From: JBBDNV01 sp040877415
GTDB taxonomy: Bacteria; Planctomycetota; Planctomycetia; Pirellulales; PALSA-1355
Reading direction: 5' to 3'
Length of the DNA: 49,146 bases
Assembly: GCA_040877415.1 (NCBI GenBank)
Contig: JBBDNV010000197.1
Coordinates: 1 to 49,146, forward strand
The notes below the pieces were generated by a model. That model searched no databases. It was given only the letters and a program-made list of their open reading frames with translations, and was not told where the DNA came from. Positions 24,908-32,920 of the stretch are shown in pieces. Made by a program: the position numbers and the translations under genes. How positions within the stretch are numbered: the stretch's first letter is position 1; each line of letters begins with the position of its first letter.

Positions 24908-25975
24908 GTGAACACGGAGCTGATCGAGAGCGTGCTGGGCATGTTGGCCGTGCCGCTGTTGGTCCTGTTGAACGCATTTTTTGTGGCGGCGGAATTCGCG
25001 CTGGTCGCCGTGCGGCGCACGCGGGTGGATGAGATGGTCAACCATCGCCGCGTGGGCGCGGCCGCGGTGCGGCACGCGATCGAACACCTCGACGACGCGA
25101 TCGCCGCCACGCAATTGGGAATCACCCTGGCCAGCCTGGCGCTGGGCTGGATTGGCGAACCGTTGGTGGCGCGGCTGCTGGTGCCGGTCTTTTCGTTTCT
25201 GCCCGAAAGCGGATCCTGGATCGCGGCGCACAGCGTGGCCACGGTCATCGCGTTCTGTGTGATCACGTTCCTGCACGTCATTCTCGGCGAACTGGCCCCC
25301 AAGGCGATCGCCTTGCAGCGGCCCGACGTGGTGAGCCTTTGGGTCGCGCAGCCGCTGTTGTGGTTTTCGGTCGTCATGCGGCCGGCGATCGCGCTGATGA
25401 ACGGGGCCGGAAATGGCGTTGTCCGGCTGTTGGGCTTCAAGCCGATCAGCGGGCGCGAGATGGTCCACTCCGTGGAGGAGTTGGCGCTGATCATCGAGGA
25501 GACCCGTCGGGCGGGCGTGCTGCCCCGCGATCAGGCCGAATACGTGCGCAACGTCTTTCGCCTGCCGGCAAAACGCGTGCGCGACTGCCTGGTGCCCCTG
25601 GAGAAAATGGCCGCGCTCGAGCTGCACATGCCCGAACAGCGCATCCTGCACCAGGTCCGCGCCGGCGCCCACACCCGGATGCCCGTCTACGACGGCGACG
25701 TGAACAACATCGTGGGCATCGTCAACACGAAAGACTTGTTTCACCTGTTCAGCCTGCGGGGCATGGTCGTGTTGGACGACGCCATGTATCCGCCGATTTT
25801 CGTCGATCCGGACCGTCCGATTTCAGAAGTGCTGCGTCAATTTCGCGGCCAGCGGCGTCCCATGGCGGTCGTTCGCGACGCGTCGGGCAAGACGCTGGGG
25901 CTGATCACGCTGGAAGACATCGTCGAAGAAATCGTGGGCGAAATCGAAGACGAGCACGATCCGGTGCCGCGCTGA
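24908..25975 (+). CDS. DUF21/CBS membrane protein (CNNM/CorC-HlyC family)
   Basis: 355 aa from a GTG start at 24908 (GGAGG 12-16 nt upstream); the frame extends to a GTG at 24812, but the extra residues are not family-like. An N-terminal DUF21 transmembrane module of about four helices contains NAFFVAAEFALVAVRRTR and LGELAPKAIALQRP, both hallmark stretches. Two CBS domains follow (about 215-345; RMPVYDGDVNNIVGIVNTKDL and RPMAVVRDASGKTLGLITLEDIVEEIVGEI). The C-terminal CorC/HlyC transporter-associated domain present in many relatives is missing; the protein ends right after the second CBS. The family is linked to Mg2+/Co2+ efflux or regulation; older names call it hemolysin-like. Confidence 0.87.
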   Translation: MNTELIESVLGMLAVPLLVLLNAFFVAAEFALVAVRRTRVDEMVNHRRVGAAAVRHAIEHLDDAIAATQLGITLASLALGWIGEPLVARLLVPVFSFLPESGSWIAAHSVATVIAFCVITFLHVILGELAPKAIALQRPDVVSLWVAQPLLWFSVVMRPAIALMNGAGNGVVRLLGFKPISGREMVHSVEELALIIEETRRAGVLPRDQAEYVRNVFRLPAKRVRDCLVPLEKMAALELHMPEQRILHQVRAGAHTRMPVYDGDVNNIVGIVNTKDLFHLFSLRGMVVLDDAMYPPIFVDPDRPISEVLRQFRGQRRPMAVVRDASGKTLGLITLEDIVEEIVGEIEDEHDPVPR

Positions 25976-26004
25976 CCGACGGCAGGCAGGGAATGCGGAT
26001 GTGC

Positions 26005-26026
26005 GCAGCGACTGTTCAGTCGCTGC
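26005..26026. repeat. 10-bp perfect hairpin with 2-nt loop
   Basis: GCAGCGACTG (26005-26014) and CAGTCGCTGC (26017-26026) flank TT, 30 nt after the DUF21/CBS stop. There is no T-run after it on either strand, so it is a stable hairpin that may protect the 3' end or belong to a REP-like family, rather than a standard terminator. Confidence 0.5.
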
Positions 26027-26146
26027 ACAACAATCAGGCAACCGTCGAAGCCGGCGTTACCGATTACAGCCTATCCTCAGCCGATTCTGCTTGAAAACCC
26101 TTGCGCGCGGTGCGACGCCGGAGGGCAAAGCCAGTTGTTCCGTATT

Positions 26147-26162
26147 TGGCATGTCGGTTGCG
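26147..26162 (+). promoter_or_regulatory. Sigma-54 type promoter upstream of the ammonium transporter
   Basis: TGGCATGTCGGTTGCG has the -24 GG and -12 GC dinucleotides separated by exactly 10 nt. It matches the sigma-54 consensus TGGCACG-N4-TTGCW at all but two positions. It lies about 112 nt before the GTG start of an ammonium transporter, a gene class typically under sigma-54/NtrC nitrogen control. I did not find an obvious NtrC-type enhancer. Confidence 0.6.
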
Positions 26163-26273
26163 TAAGATGTGAGGCGCTCACAATTCGGTGAACGCGAGTC
26201 CCCGATTCCGTTCTCGATGCGCTCGGTGTGCGCGCCTTGAGAGCGGGCGTCCTTTTAATAGCGGAGAGATGCT

Positions 26274-28034
26274 GTGGCCAGACATGCAATAACTTGTTGG
26301 AAAGAGCCCGCACTCGTCTTTGTTGGTTTGGCGCTCATGCTGTGCGCGGGCAGTGCCGTCGTAGCTCAAGAAGAAAAAAAGGAAGAGGCCAGCCCGCCGC
26401 CGGCGGCCGCGGCCCCAGTAGCGGCCGCGCCGGCTGAAGGGGCAGCGCCCGCGCCGGCGCTGCCGCCCTATTTCACCGGCGCGAGCCCTGATCCCGAGAA
26501 GCCGCTCTGGCCCGATCCCACGGGCGCGAATGCCGGCTATTGGGCGACGCCAGCGGCCCCTCCGGGCGACGGAGATCCCAGCGCGCAAACCCCGTCCGGA
26601 TTATACGACCGGGTCGTCCACAACCTGTACTCGATCAATATGGTGTGGACGCTGGTGGCGGGCTTTCTGGTGATGTTCATGCAGGCTGGTTTTGCCTTGG
26701 TGGAGACCGGCTTGGGCCGTGCGAAAAATGCTTCGCACACGATGGCCATGAACTTCATGATCTACCCGCTGGGCTGTTTCGCGTTTTGGGCCTACGGCTT
26801 TGCGTTTGGCTGGGGGAACTGGTTCAACGGGCTCGTTCCGCCGGGCTGGTATTCCTCGTTGGGTCCGGGCCTGGCGATATTGAACGAGGGCCTGGGGATC
26901 GGGGGCGATCCGAGCGCGCCGGGTGTCTTTACGTATGGGCTGTTGGGGACAAAAGGATTCTTCCTCGGCGGCGTCGCAGACGTGAGCGTGATGGCATTGT
27001 TCTTTTTCATGATGGTGTTCATGGATACAACCGCCACGATTCCCACCGGCACGATGGCCGAACGATGGTCCTGGAAAAACTTCTGCTTATACGGCCTGTG
27101 GGTGGCGCTGCCTTACTGCATTTACGCCAACTGGGTGTGGGGCGGCGGATGGTTGGCTCAAGCCGGCAAGAACTGGGGGTTGGGGCACGGGGCTGTCGAC
27201 TTCGCCGGCTCGGGCGTCGTGCACGGCATGGGCGGGCTGATCGCGCTGGCCGGCGGTCTTTGCGTGGGGCCGCGAATTGGAAAGTACGTGGCCGGGAAGT
27301 CTCACGCGTTTCCTGGACATAACATTCCGATGGTGGTGCTGGGCACGTTCATCCTGGCTTTCGGCTGGTTTGGTTTCAACCCCGGGTCGAGTCTGTCCGG
27401 CACCGACTTGCGCATCTCGTTTATCGTGGTCAACACGATGCTGGCCAGCGTCACCGGCGCGCTAGGGTGCATGTTCTACATGATGGCTCGTGGCTTGAAG
27501 CCCGACACTTCGATGATGTGCAACGGAATGCTCGCCGGACTGGTGGCGATCACGGCCCCCTGCGCCTTTGTGGATAGCTGGGCCGCGGCCGTGATCGGCG
27601 CGGTCGCCGGAGTGCTGGTCGTGGAAAGCGTTTTCTTCTGGGATCGCGTGGGGATTGACGACGTCGTCGGCGCCATCTCGGTGCACGGCGTGAATGGAAT
27701 CTGGGGCGTGATTTCGGTGGGGCTGTTTGCCAACGGCGCGTACGGCGCCGGATGGAACGGCGTGGTAAGGGACGAGATGGTTAAAGAATACGGCGCCGAC
27801 GGGGTGCGGGGTCTATTTTATGGAGACGCCTCGCAACTCTGGGCTCAAGTGTTGGACGCCGCCGTGCTGTGCGCGTTCGGCTTCGCGATGGCCTACGCCT
27901 GGTTCAAGGTCAGCAACCTGATAACTCCTATCCGCGTATCCAAGGAAACGGAGTTGGAGGGTCTTGATGGTCCCGAAATGGGATGCTTGGGATATCCCGA
28001 TTTCGTGATTCGCGGCCATACCGGGGACGCATGA
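26274..28034 (+). CDS. amt: Ammonium transporter (Amt family)
   Basis: 586 aa, inner membrane. The start is GTG 26274 with GGAGA 6-7 nt upstream. Residues 1-32 form a signal peptide (LVFVGLALMLCAGSAVVAQ), usual for Amt proteins. An unusual 90-residue Ala/Pro-rich periplasmic extension follows before the channel. The channel begins at LYSINMVWTLVAGFLVMF with MQAGFALVETGLGRAKNASHT, then the signature DFAGSGVVHGMGG and GFNPGSS. About eleven transmembrane helices are expected. There is extra sequence between helices (FNGLVPPGWYSSLG), and the protein is longer than the usual 400-450 aa. It imports NH4+/NH3 under nitrogen limitation. No glnK/glnB gene is adjacent. A sigma-54 type promoter precedes the gene. 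Confidence 0.95.
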   Translation: MARHAITCWKEPALVFVGLALMLCAGSAVVAQEEKKEEASPPPAAAAPVAAAPAEGAAPAPALPPYFTGASPDPEKPLWPDPTGANAGYWATPAAPPGDGDPSAQTPSGLYDRVVHNLYSINMVWTLVAGFLVMFMQAGFALVETGLGRAKNASHTMAMNFMIYPLGCFAFWAYGFAFGWGNWFNGLVPPGWYSSLGPGLAILNEGLGIGGDPSAPGVFTYGLLGTKGFFLGGVADVSVMALFFFMMVFMDTTATIPTGTMAERWSWKNFCLYGLWVALPYCIYANWVWGGGWLAQAGKNWGLGHGAVDFAGSGVVHGMGGLIALAGGLCVGPRIGKYVAGKSHAFPGHNIPMVVLGTFILAFGWFGFNPGSSLSGTDLRISFIVVNTMLASVTGALGCMFYMMARGLKPDTSMMCNGMLAGLVAITAPCAFVDSWAAAVIGAVAGVLVVESVFFWDRVGIDDVVGAISVHGVNGIWGVISVGLFANGAYGAGWNGVVRDEMVKEYGADGVRGLFYGDASQLWAQVLDAAVLCAFGFAMAYAWFKVSNLITPIRVSKETELEGLDGPEMGCLGYPDFVIRGHTGDA

Positions 28035-28162
28035 GAGGTTGATCGCGTAGCATGGGTGCGAACGTGCGTAACGAAAGGGATCCATCGAGCGGAGATCGCC
28101 GCGGAGATTCCCCGGCCCTGCCGCTCGCGCTGGGCCGCATCGGGGGAATCGCAAGAAAGGTC

Positions 28163-28240
28163 TGGCTTTCCGCTTAGCCAGAAGGACGCCCCAATTGGCT
28201 TGAGCGGGTCGATCATTCGGCCCGCTCAAGTCGGGGTTTC
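28163..28240. repeat. Structured repeat, copy 1
   Basis: A 78-bp element closely matching 28699-28777. It contains two hairpins: CTGGCT/AGCCAG just at the start (28162-28181), and a perfect 10-bp stem CTTGAGCGGG (28199-28208) with CCCGCTCAAG (28221-28230). GACGCCCCAA between the hairpins and TCGGGGTTTC at the end are shared with copy 2. Confidence 0.7.
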
Positions 28241-28698
28241 GATGCGCGAAGCTGAATAAGTTCCGCGCGCTCGATCTCAATCGGCACGCCCAATGGCCGC
28301 ACAGGCCGCGTTCAGATACGCACCGTCACAATTGTTTCCCTCGCGGGTGCGCGATTGCTGAACAGGTCCTGCCCGCACTGTAGGCACTGGAGCGATTTGT
28401 GCGGCGGCGCGAAATTGTCGCGCCGAAGCGAGATATTTTCTGTAAACCGCGAGCGTGCAAAGCGCTAGGCGGCAAGCGGAGAAGAATCCACGGCCGCGCC
28501 GATTGCGGCTTGGCATAGTGATTGCTTCACAGGGTTGCCACGCTCGCAGGGACCGCGAGCGCCGCAAGTGTGGAACGGAAGACCCAGTGAAGCGAGCCCG
28601 CCCGCCGTCAAAGTGGCAGCTATTTGCGCCAGCTTGCCGCTTTGGCGGCGGTTGCGGCGGCACGCTGGCTCGGCGGCACGTTTTTCTCGCAGGATCTC

Positions 28699-28777
28699 TG
28701 GCTTCCGCCTAAGCCGGAGAGACGCCCCAAACGGCTTGAGCGGGTCCGAAACTTCGGCCCGCTCAAGTCGGGGTTTC
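28699..28777. repeat. Structured repeat, copy 2
   Basis: A 79-bp element. The 10-bp stem CTTGAGCGGG (28735-28744) with CCCGCTCAAG (28758-28767) is identical to copy 1 although the loop differs. The first hairpin is kept as GGCTT/AAGCC with compensating changes. Conservation of stems over loops suggests selection on structure. Confidence 0.7.
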
Positions 28778-28815
28778 CTGCTGCGCCGAACGACAGCTTT
28801 GGCCGAGGCCCCCCC

Positions 28816-30201
28816 TCAGGCGTCGTCGAGGTAGCAGATGCGCTTGTTGATATCGGTGTTGACCGAATGATACCGGCGAAAGAGATTGCCGGAGTCGAAC
28901 AGCGTCTGGCGCGTGTGCTCCATGTCGTCGGCGCCGATGGCGTCGGTAAAGATCGGCAACAGGTATTCGATTCCCAGCCGCGACGGCCACATCTGCTCGG
29001 CGTCGTAGAACGAGGGATGAACGAACCGCGGATGGATGTACCCCCAGCGGTCGCGCAGCGCGTGCCCGTCGATGCTGTCGACGTGGAACCCCGACCTATC
29101 GTTATACTGCAGGATCGCCACGGCGTCGTTTTGTCCCTCGTGGAGCATATCGACTCCCATGGCGCCGAGCTCGGCGGCGTAAAAGCGGTCGAAGGCCAGC
29201 GGTCGTCCGCCCCGCTGGGTGTGACCGATTTTGCGGGTGAAAATGGCTTCTCCGGCGGTCTGTCCGCGGCGCGAATCGCGGAAGTAATCGTCGCCGATCG
29301 CTTCCATCAATCGTTCGCGCAGCGATTCCGAGGCCCCGCTGAGCGCGATGTTGCCCGCCGGATCGGTGCTGCGGCGCGCGGCACCCAGCGGCAGCCCCTC
29401 TGAATCGACGATTCCCTCGCCGCACACGATCACCACGTTCTTCTGGACGTCGTAAATCTCCTTCACGCGCCCGACCAGCAGCTCCATGTCGACGGGATGC
29501 TCGGGCAACAGCACGATGTCCGGCTGTCCGTAGGCCGCGCCCAGGGCGATGAAACCGGAATTGCGCCCCATCACCTCCACGATGGCGATGCGGCGATGAC
29601 TTTCGGCCGTGGTGCGCACGCGGTCGACGCCGCTGGCGGAAACGAACACGCTGGTGGCGTATCCCGGCGTGACGTAGTTGATCATTTGCGCCAGGTCCAT
29701 TTCCACGCGCGACGAGAGGCGCCGGTAGCGATAGCCGGGCGGCTCGTCGCACGGCTCGCGAACGCATTCGTCGACTTCGCTGGCGTAGTTCAATCCCAGG
29801 TCGTTGTCGATCGTTTTGGGGCACAGCACGGTCGGAATGTGCGGGCAAAACGGCTGCAGTCCGTTGAGCGTGCCGTCGCCGCCGACGCAGAGCAGGCCTT
29901 CGATGCCCAGGCGGTCGAGGTCGGCCAGCATCCGCTTGAGCAAATCCTTGTCATTCGGATCGACGTAATCGCGCGAGCCGCCGAGAATCGTGCCCCCCTT
30001 GGTCGGGTCGAGCTCGGGAATCGCCGAGAACAGCGGATTCAGGTGGACGTGCGGCACGCGCGGATTGAACAGGCTGCTGAAGCCGTTCATCAGCCCAAAG
30101 ACTTCGATCTTGAGTTGATTGGCCCGAACGACGGCGCCGTAAATGGTGGCATTCAAGGCCGGCGTGTCTCCGCCGGCGGTCAAAATGGCGATGCGTTTCA
30201 T
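28816..30201 (-). CDS. 6-phosphofructokinase family protein
   Basis: 461 aa, cytoplasmic. The start is ATG 30201 (MKRIAILTAGGD); a TTG two codons upstream is less likely. It shows the PFK fold marks: GGDTPALNAT at the N-terminus, LCVGGDGTLNG (phosphoryl donor site), PKTIDNDLG (catalytic Asp loop), VEVMGRNSGFIAL (fructose-6-phosphate site) and KIGHTQRGGRP near the C-terminus. The donor is ambiguous: GGDGT with Gly is typical of ATP enzymes, while the Lys in PKTIDND is typical of PPi-dependent ones. It phosphorylates fructose-6-phosphate in glycolysis, or a related sugar phosphate. It is monocistronic with no obvious Shine-Dalgarno sequence. Confidence 0.88.
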   Translation of the reverse strand: MKRIAILTAGGDTPALNATIYGAVVRANQLKIEVFGLMNGFSSLFNPRVPHVHLNPLFSAIPELDPTKGGTILGGSRDYVDPNDKDLLKRMLADLDRLGIEGLLCVGGDGTLNGLQPFCPHIPTVLCPKTIDNDLGLNYASEVDECVREPCDEPPGYRYRRLSSRVEMDLAQMINYVTPGYATSVFVSASGVDRVRTTAESHRRIAIVEVMGRNSGFIALGAAYGQPDIVLLPEHPVDMELLVGRVKEIYDVQKNVVIVCGEGIVDSEGLPLGAARRSTDPAGNIALSGASESLRERLMEAIGDDYFRDSRRGQTAGEAIFTRKIGHTQRGGRPLAFDRFYAAELGAMGVDMLHEGQNDAVAILQYNDRSGFHVDSIDGHALRDRWGYIHPRFVHPSFYDAEQMWPSRLGIEYLLPIFTDAIGADDMEHTRQTLFDSGNLFRRYHSVNTDINKRICYLDDA

Positions 30202-30344
30202 AGGCAAAACTCGCGTTTGACAATCACAAACCGTGGCGCTCGTGCGCGCCCCTTCATGTTAATGCCGATGCAACCCCCGTGCCAACGGCCGGTCGCGGCC
30301 CCCAACAGGCTCGCGGTTGGTGTCCATGAAGCTTGGATTGTTGG

Positions 30345-31223
30345 TCATTCCAACCGTGCCAAGAAGCGATCGAGGGCCGCGAAAAATTCCGGCGAGCGCG
30401 GGTCGTTGTGATCGCCGTCGGCGATGACCACGAGTTGCTTCGGCTCATTGGCTGCGCGATACAGGCGTTGGCCGATTTCGAACGGGATGATCGTGTCGGC
30501 CTCGCCGTGCGCTTTCAGGAGCGGGCCGTGATAATCGGCGATCTTGGCGGCCGAATCGAGCCGGGTGCGCATCAACAGCTTCACCGGCAGCCAGGGATAG
30601 TGATACGACGCCACGTCGGCGAGCGAAGTGAAGGTGTTTTCCAGCACCAGCGCCCGCGCGCCGTCCTTGGCGGCCAGGTCGACCATCACTCCGCCGCCCA
30701 GCGATTCGCCCATCAGCACGATGTCGGATTCCTTCACGCCGGCCCGCTCGGCCAACCAGCGCCGCGCCGCGCGGGCATCGGCCAGAATGCCGGCTTCCGT
30801 GGGAGAGCCGCCGCTACGGCCGTAGCCGCGGTAGTCGAAAATCATCACCACCACGCCCAGCTTGTGCAGCGACTTGAGCAGATCGGCGCGGTGGCTCAGA
30901 TTGCCGGCATTGCCGTGGGCAAACAAGACTACGGCCCGCGGATTCTCGTGGGGCACGTACCAGCCATGCAGCTTCGTGCCGTCGGGCGCGTCGAACCACG
31001 CGTCCTCGAATTTCAGGCCCGGCGGATTCCAATACCCGTCGGGATAGATCGACGGAAAATAGATGAGCGAGTTTTCCATGGCCAGCATCAACAACAGAAC
31101 CAGCAAGTAACCAACAACCCCGACAAGCGCCAGGCGAACGATCGATCCGAGACGCCGGCGGCCCGTCGGGGCAACGGGCGGCGGGCTTGCGGCGCGGGAC
31201 AGTTCGCCGGGCTCGTCGTTCAC
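30345..31223 (-). CDS. Membrane-anchored alpha/beta hydrolase (BEM46/ABHD13-like)
   Basis: 292 aa. The GTG start at 31223 overlaps the small upstream ORF by 4 nt (GTGA). One transmembrane helix (about 27-49, LALVGVVGYLLVLLLML) anchors it in the membrane. The hydrolase domain has the oxyanion block LFAHGNAGNLSHR, FDYRGYGRSGG, nucleophile elbow LMGESLGGG (Ser), Asp in HGEADTIIPF and His in DGDHND, so a full catalytic triad. Family members are esterases or thioesterases of unknown natural substrate. It is the last gene of the DUF1549, DUF1501, small ORF, hydrolase series. Confidence 0.88.
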   Translation of the reverse strand: MNDEPGELSRAASPPPVAPTGRRRLGSIVRLALVGVVGYLLVLLLMLAMENSLIYFPSIYPDGYWNPPGLKFEDAWFDAPDGTKLHGWYVPHENPRAVVLFAHGNAGNLSHRADLLKSLHKLGVVVMIFDYRGYGRSGGSPTEAGILADARAARRWLAERAGVKESDIVLMGESLGGGVMVDLAAKDGARALVLENTFTSLADVASYHYPWLPVKLLMRTRLDSAAKIADYHGPLLKAHGEADTIIPFEIGQRLYRAANEPKQLVVIADGDHNDPRSPEFFAALDRFLARLE

Positions 31224-31393
31224 GGGTTCACGCTTTGGCGCGCGTAGGCCGGCTCGGCCCGGCCGCTGAGCGAAACGCGCAATCCGCCTTTGGGCCGGAT
31301 GGAGATTAAGGGCTCGGGCTCGATCTCTCGAAACCGCCGCGCCAGGTTCAATCCGAGCAGCAAGTCTTTCGGTCCGGGCGGATCGTTCGGCAT
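31220..31393 (-). CDS. Small hypothetical protein between DUF1501 and hydrolase genes
   Basis: 57 aa from ATG 31393 (MPNDPPGPKDLLLGLNLARRF). It is charged, with no transmembrane helix or known motif. It starts 36 nt after the DUF1501 stop, and its stop overlaps the hydrolase start, so it fits a coupled operon position. Unrecognised. The coupling to the next gene is the main reason to keep it. Confidence 0.5.
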   Translation of the reverse strand: MPNDPPGPKDLLLGLNLARRFREIEPEPLISIRPKGGLRVSLSGRAEPAYARQSVNP

Positions 31394-31428
31394 CGCGGAT
31401 TCTCTACTGGTAGTCCTGCAACGGTTGG

Positions 31429-32901
31429 TCAAGCGTCGCCGGGCGGTTTGACGAGCAACTCGCCGACGACGCGGGCGTCGGTCACGACGCTGTCGGTGAG
31501 CGTTTCGTCGCGGCCGTGGTGGCGGTAGGTCAATCGGTCATGGTCCAGGCCCAGTTGATGGAGGATCGTGGCGTGCAGGTCGTTGACGCTCACGCGCCCT
31601 TCGACCGACTTGTAGCCGACGTCGTCGGTGGCTCCGTGAACGTGCGCGGTCTTAAATCCGCCGCCGGCCAACAGCAGGCTGAAGGCGTTGCGGTTGTGGT
31701 CGCGGCCGCTGCCGTTTTGCGAAACGGGCAGCCGGCCGAACTCGCCGGTCCACAGCACGATCGTCGAATCGAGCATGCCGCGGGCCTTCAAGTCTTTGAC
31801 GAGCGCGGCCGAGGGCAGATCGGTCTTGGCACAGATGGCTTCGTTTTCGGTTTTCACGTTGGAGTGCGCGTCCCACGGCTGGAACTGCGGCTTGACCGGC
31901 GGCAGGACCTGCACGAAGCGCACCCCGTTTTCCACCAGCCGGCGGGCCATCAAGAGGCGCGTGCCGTAGCCGGCGGTCTCGGGGTTGTCCAGGCCGTAGA
32001 GTTTCTTCGTTCGATCGCTCTCGTCCGAAAGATCGAGCAGGTCGCCGGCGGCCAATTGCATGCGCGCGGCCAGCTCATAGTTGCGAATTCGGGCATCCAG
32101 CTCCGATTCGTCCGGATAACGGCCGCGATGCTCCTCGTTGAGCCGGGCCAGGTAGTCCAGGTTGTGGCGCTGCGCCTTGGGGCTGATCGGCGCCGACGGC
32201 TGCAGATTCAGCACCGGCGCGCCCTTGGTGCTCACTTCCGTGCCGCGGTACAGGGCGGGGATCCAGCCGTTCTGCCACAACAGCGTGCCGCTCGTGTTGT
32301 AACCCTCGGGATCGCGCAGCACGATATAAGCCGGCAGATTCTGGTTGAGCGTGCCCAGCGCGTAACTGATCCACGAACCTAAGGCCGGGCGCCCGGGAAA
32401 AACTTTTCCCGTGTTCATCATCACCAGCGCCTCGGTGTGGTTGTTGTGCGCGCTGTACATCGAGCGCACCAGACAGACGTCGTCGGCCACCGAACCGATG
32501 TGCGGGATCACCTCGGAAAGCTCCATGCCGCACTCGCCGCGGCGATGGAACTTGAACGGGCAGGCCAAGAGCTTGTTCGCCTCGCTGCCGGTCTGAAACG
32601 TTTCGACCTTGGTGCTATAGACTTCGCCGGCGCGGCGTTTGAGCTCGGGCTTGGGATCGAACAGCTCCATCTGGCTCGGCCCGCCGTTTTGCATGAGCAT
32701 GATCACGCTTTTCGCCGGTGCCGCGAAATGGCCGGGCTTGGCGCGCAGATCCGCGCCGCCGGCGCGCGGCGCCGCTGCTTCGGCCAGCAGTCCCTCCTGC
32801 TCCAACAAAAGGCTCAGGGCCAGCGTGCCAAATCCCATGCCCGACGCGGCCAACAACTGGCGGCGGGTCATTGTCAAGGGGTTGTCGCGTGGATCTAACA
32901 T
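31429..32901 (-). CDS. DUF1501 protein (Tat-exported, sulfatase-like fold)
   Basis: 490 aa. The N-terminus has a twin-arginine signal (MTRRQLLAASGMGFGTLALSL). DUF1501 marks follow: VIMLMQNGGPSQMELFDPKP, MYSAHNNHTEAL, GRPALGSWISYALG, RFVQVLPP with WDAHSN, and LWTGEFGRLP followed by GRDHNR. The fold is related to alkaline phosphatase/sulfatase proteins, but metal ligands are only partly kept and the function is unknown. In planctomycetes DUF1501 genes nearly always follow a DUF1549/DUF1553 gene, as here (19-nt gap). Probably acts in the periplasm, where the pair is thought to work together on an unknown substrate. Confidence 0.92.
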   Translation of the reverse strand: MLDPRDNPLTMTRRQLLAASGMGFGTLALSLLLEQEGLLAEAAAPRAGGADLRAKPGHFAAPAKSVIMLMQNGGPSQMELFDPKPELKRRAGEVYSTKVETFQTGSEANKLLACPFKFHRRGECGMELSEVIPHIGSVADDVCLVRSMYSAHNNHTEALVMMNTGKVFPGRPALGSWISYALGTLNQNLPAYIVLRDPEGYNTSGTLLWQNGWIPALYRGTEVSTKGAPVLNLQPSAPISPKAQRHNLDYLARLNEEHRGRYPDESELDARIRNYELAARMQLAAGDLLDLSDESDRTKKLYGLDNPETAGYGTRLLMARRLVENGVRFVQVLPPVKPQFQPWDAHSNVKTENEAICAKTDLPSAALVKDLKARGMLDSTIVLWTGEFGRLPVSQNGSGRDHNRNAFSLLLAGGGFKTAHVHGATDDVGYKSVEGRVSVNDLHATILHQLGLDHDRLTYRHHGRDETLTDSVVTDARVVGELLVKPPGDA

Positions 32902-32920
32902 CGGATTCGAAAGCGCGAAA

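Larger units (their letters stand above)
28035..28815. other. 780-bp non-coding region between convergent genes
   Basis: It lies between the 3' ends of amt and the phosphofructokinase gene. Frames here are low-quality, arginine-rich and unlike proteins. The visible structure is the pair of related hairpin elements at 28163-28240 and 28699-28777. The GC-rich stretch 28440-28700 between them has several short inverted motifs. It could hold a non-coding RNA or a decayed mobile sequence. Confidence 0.45.

Noticed and set aside
26005..26026. Intrinsic terminator for the DUF21/CBS gene
   Set aside because: The hairpin is strong, but no T-run follows on either strand.
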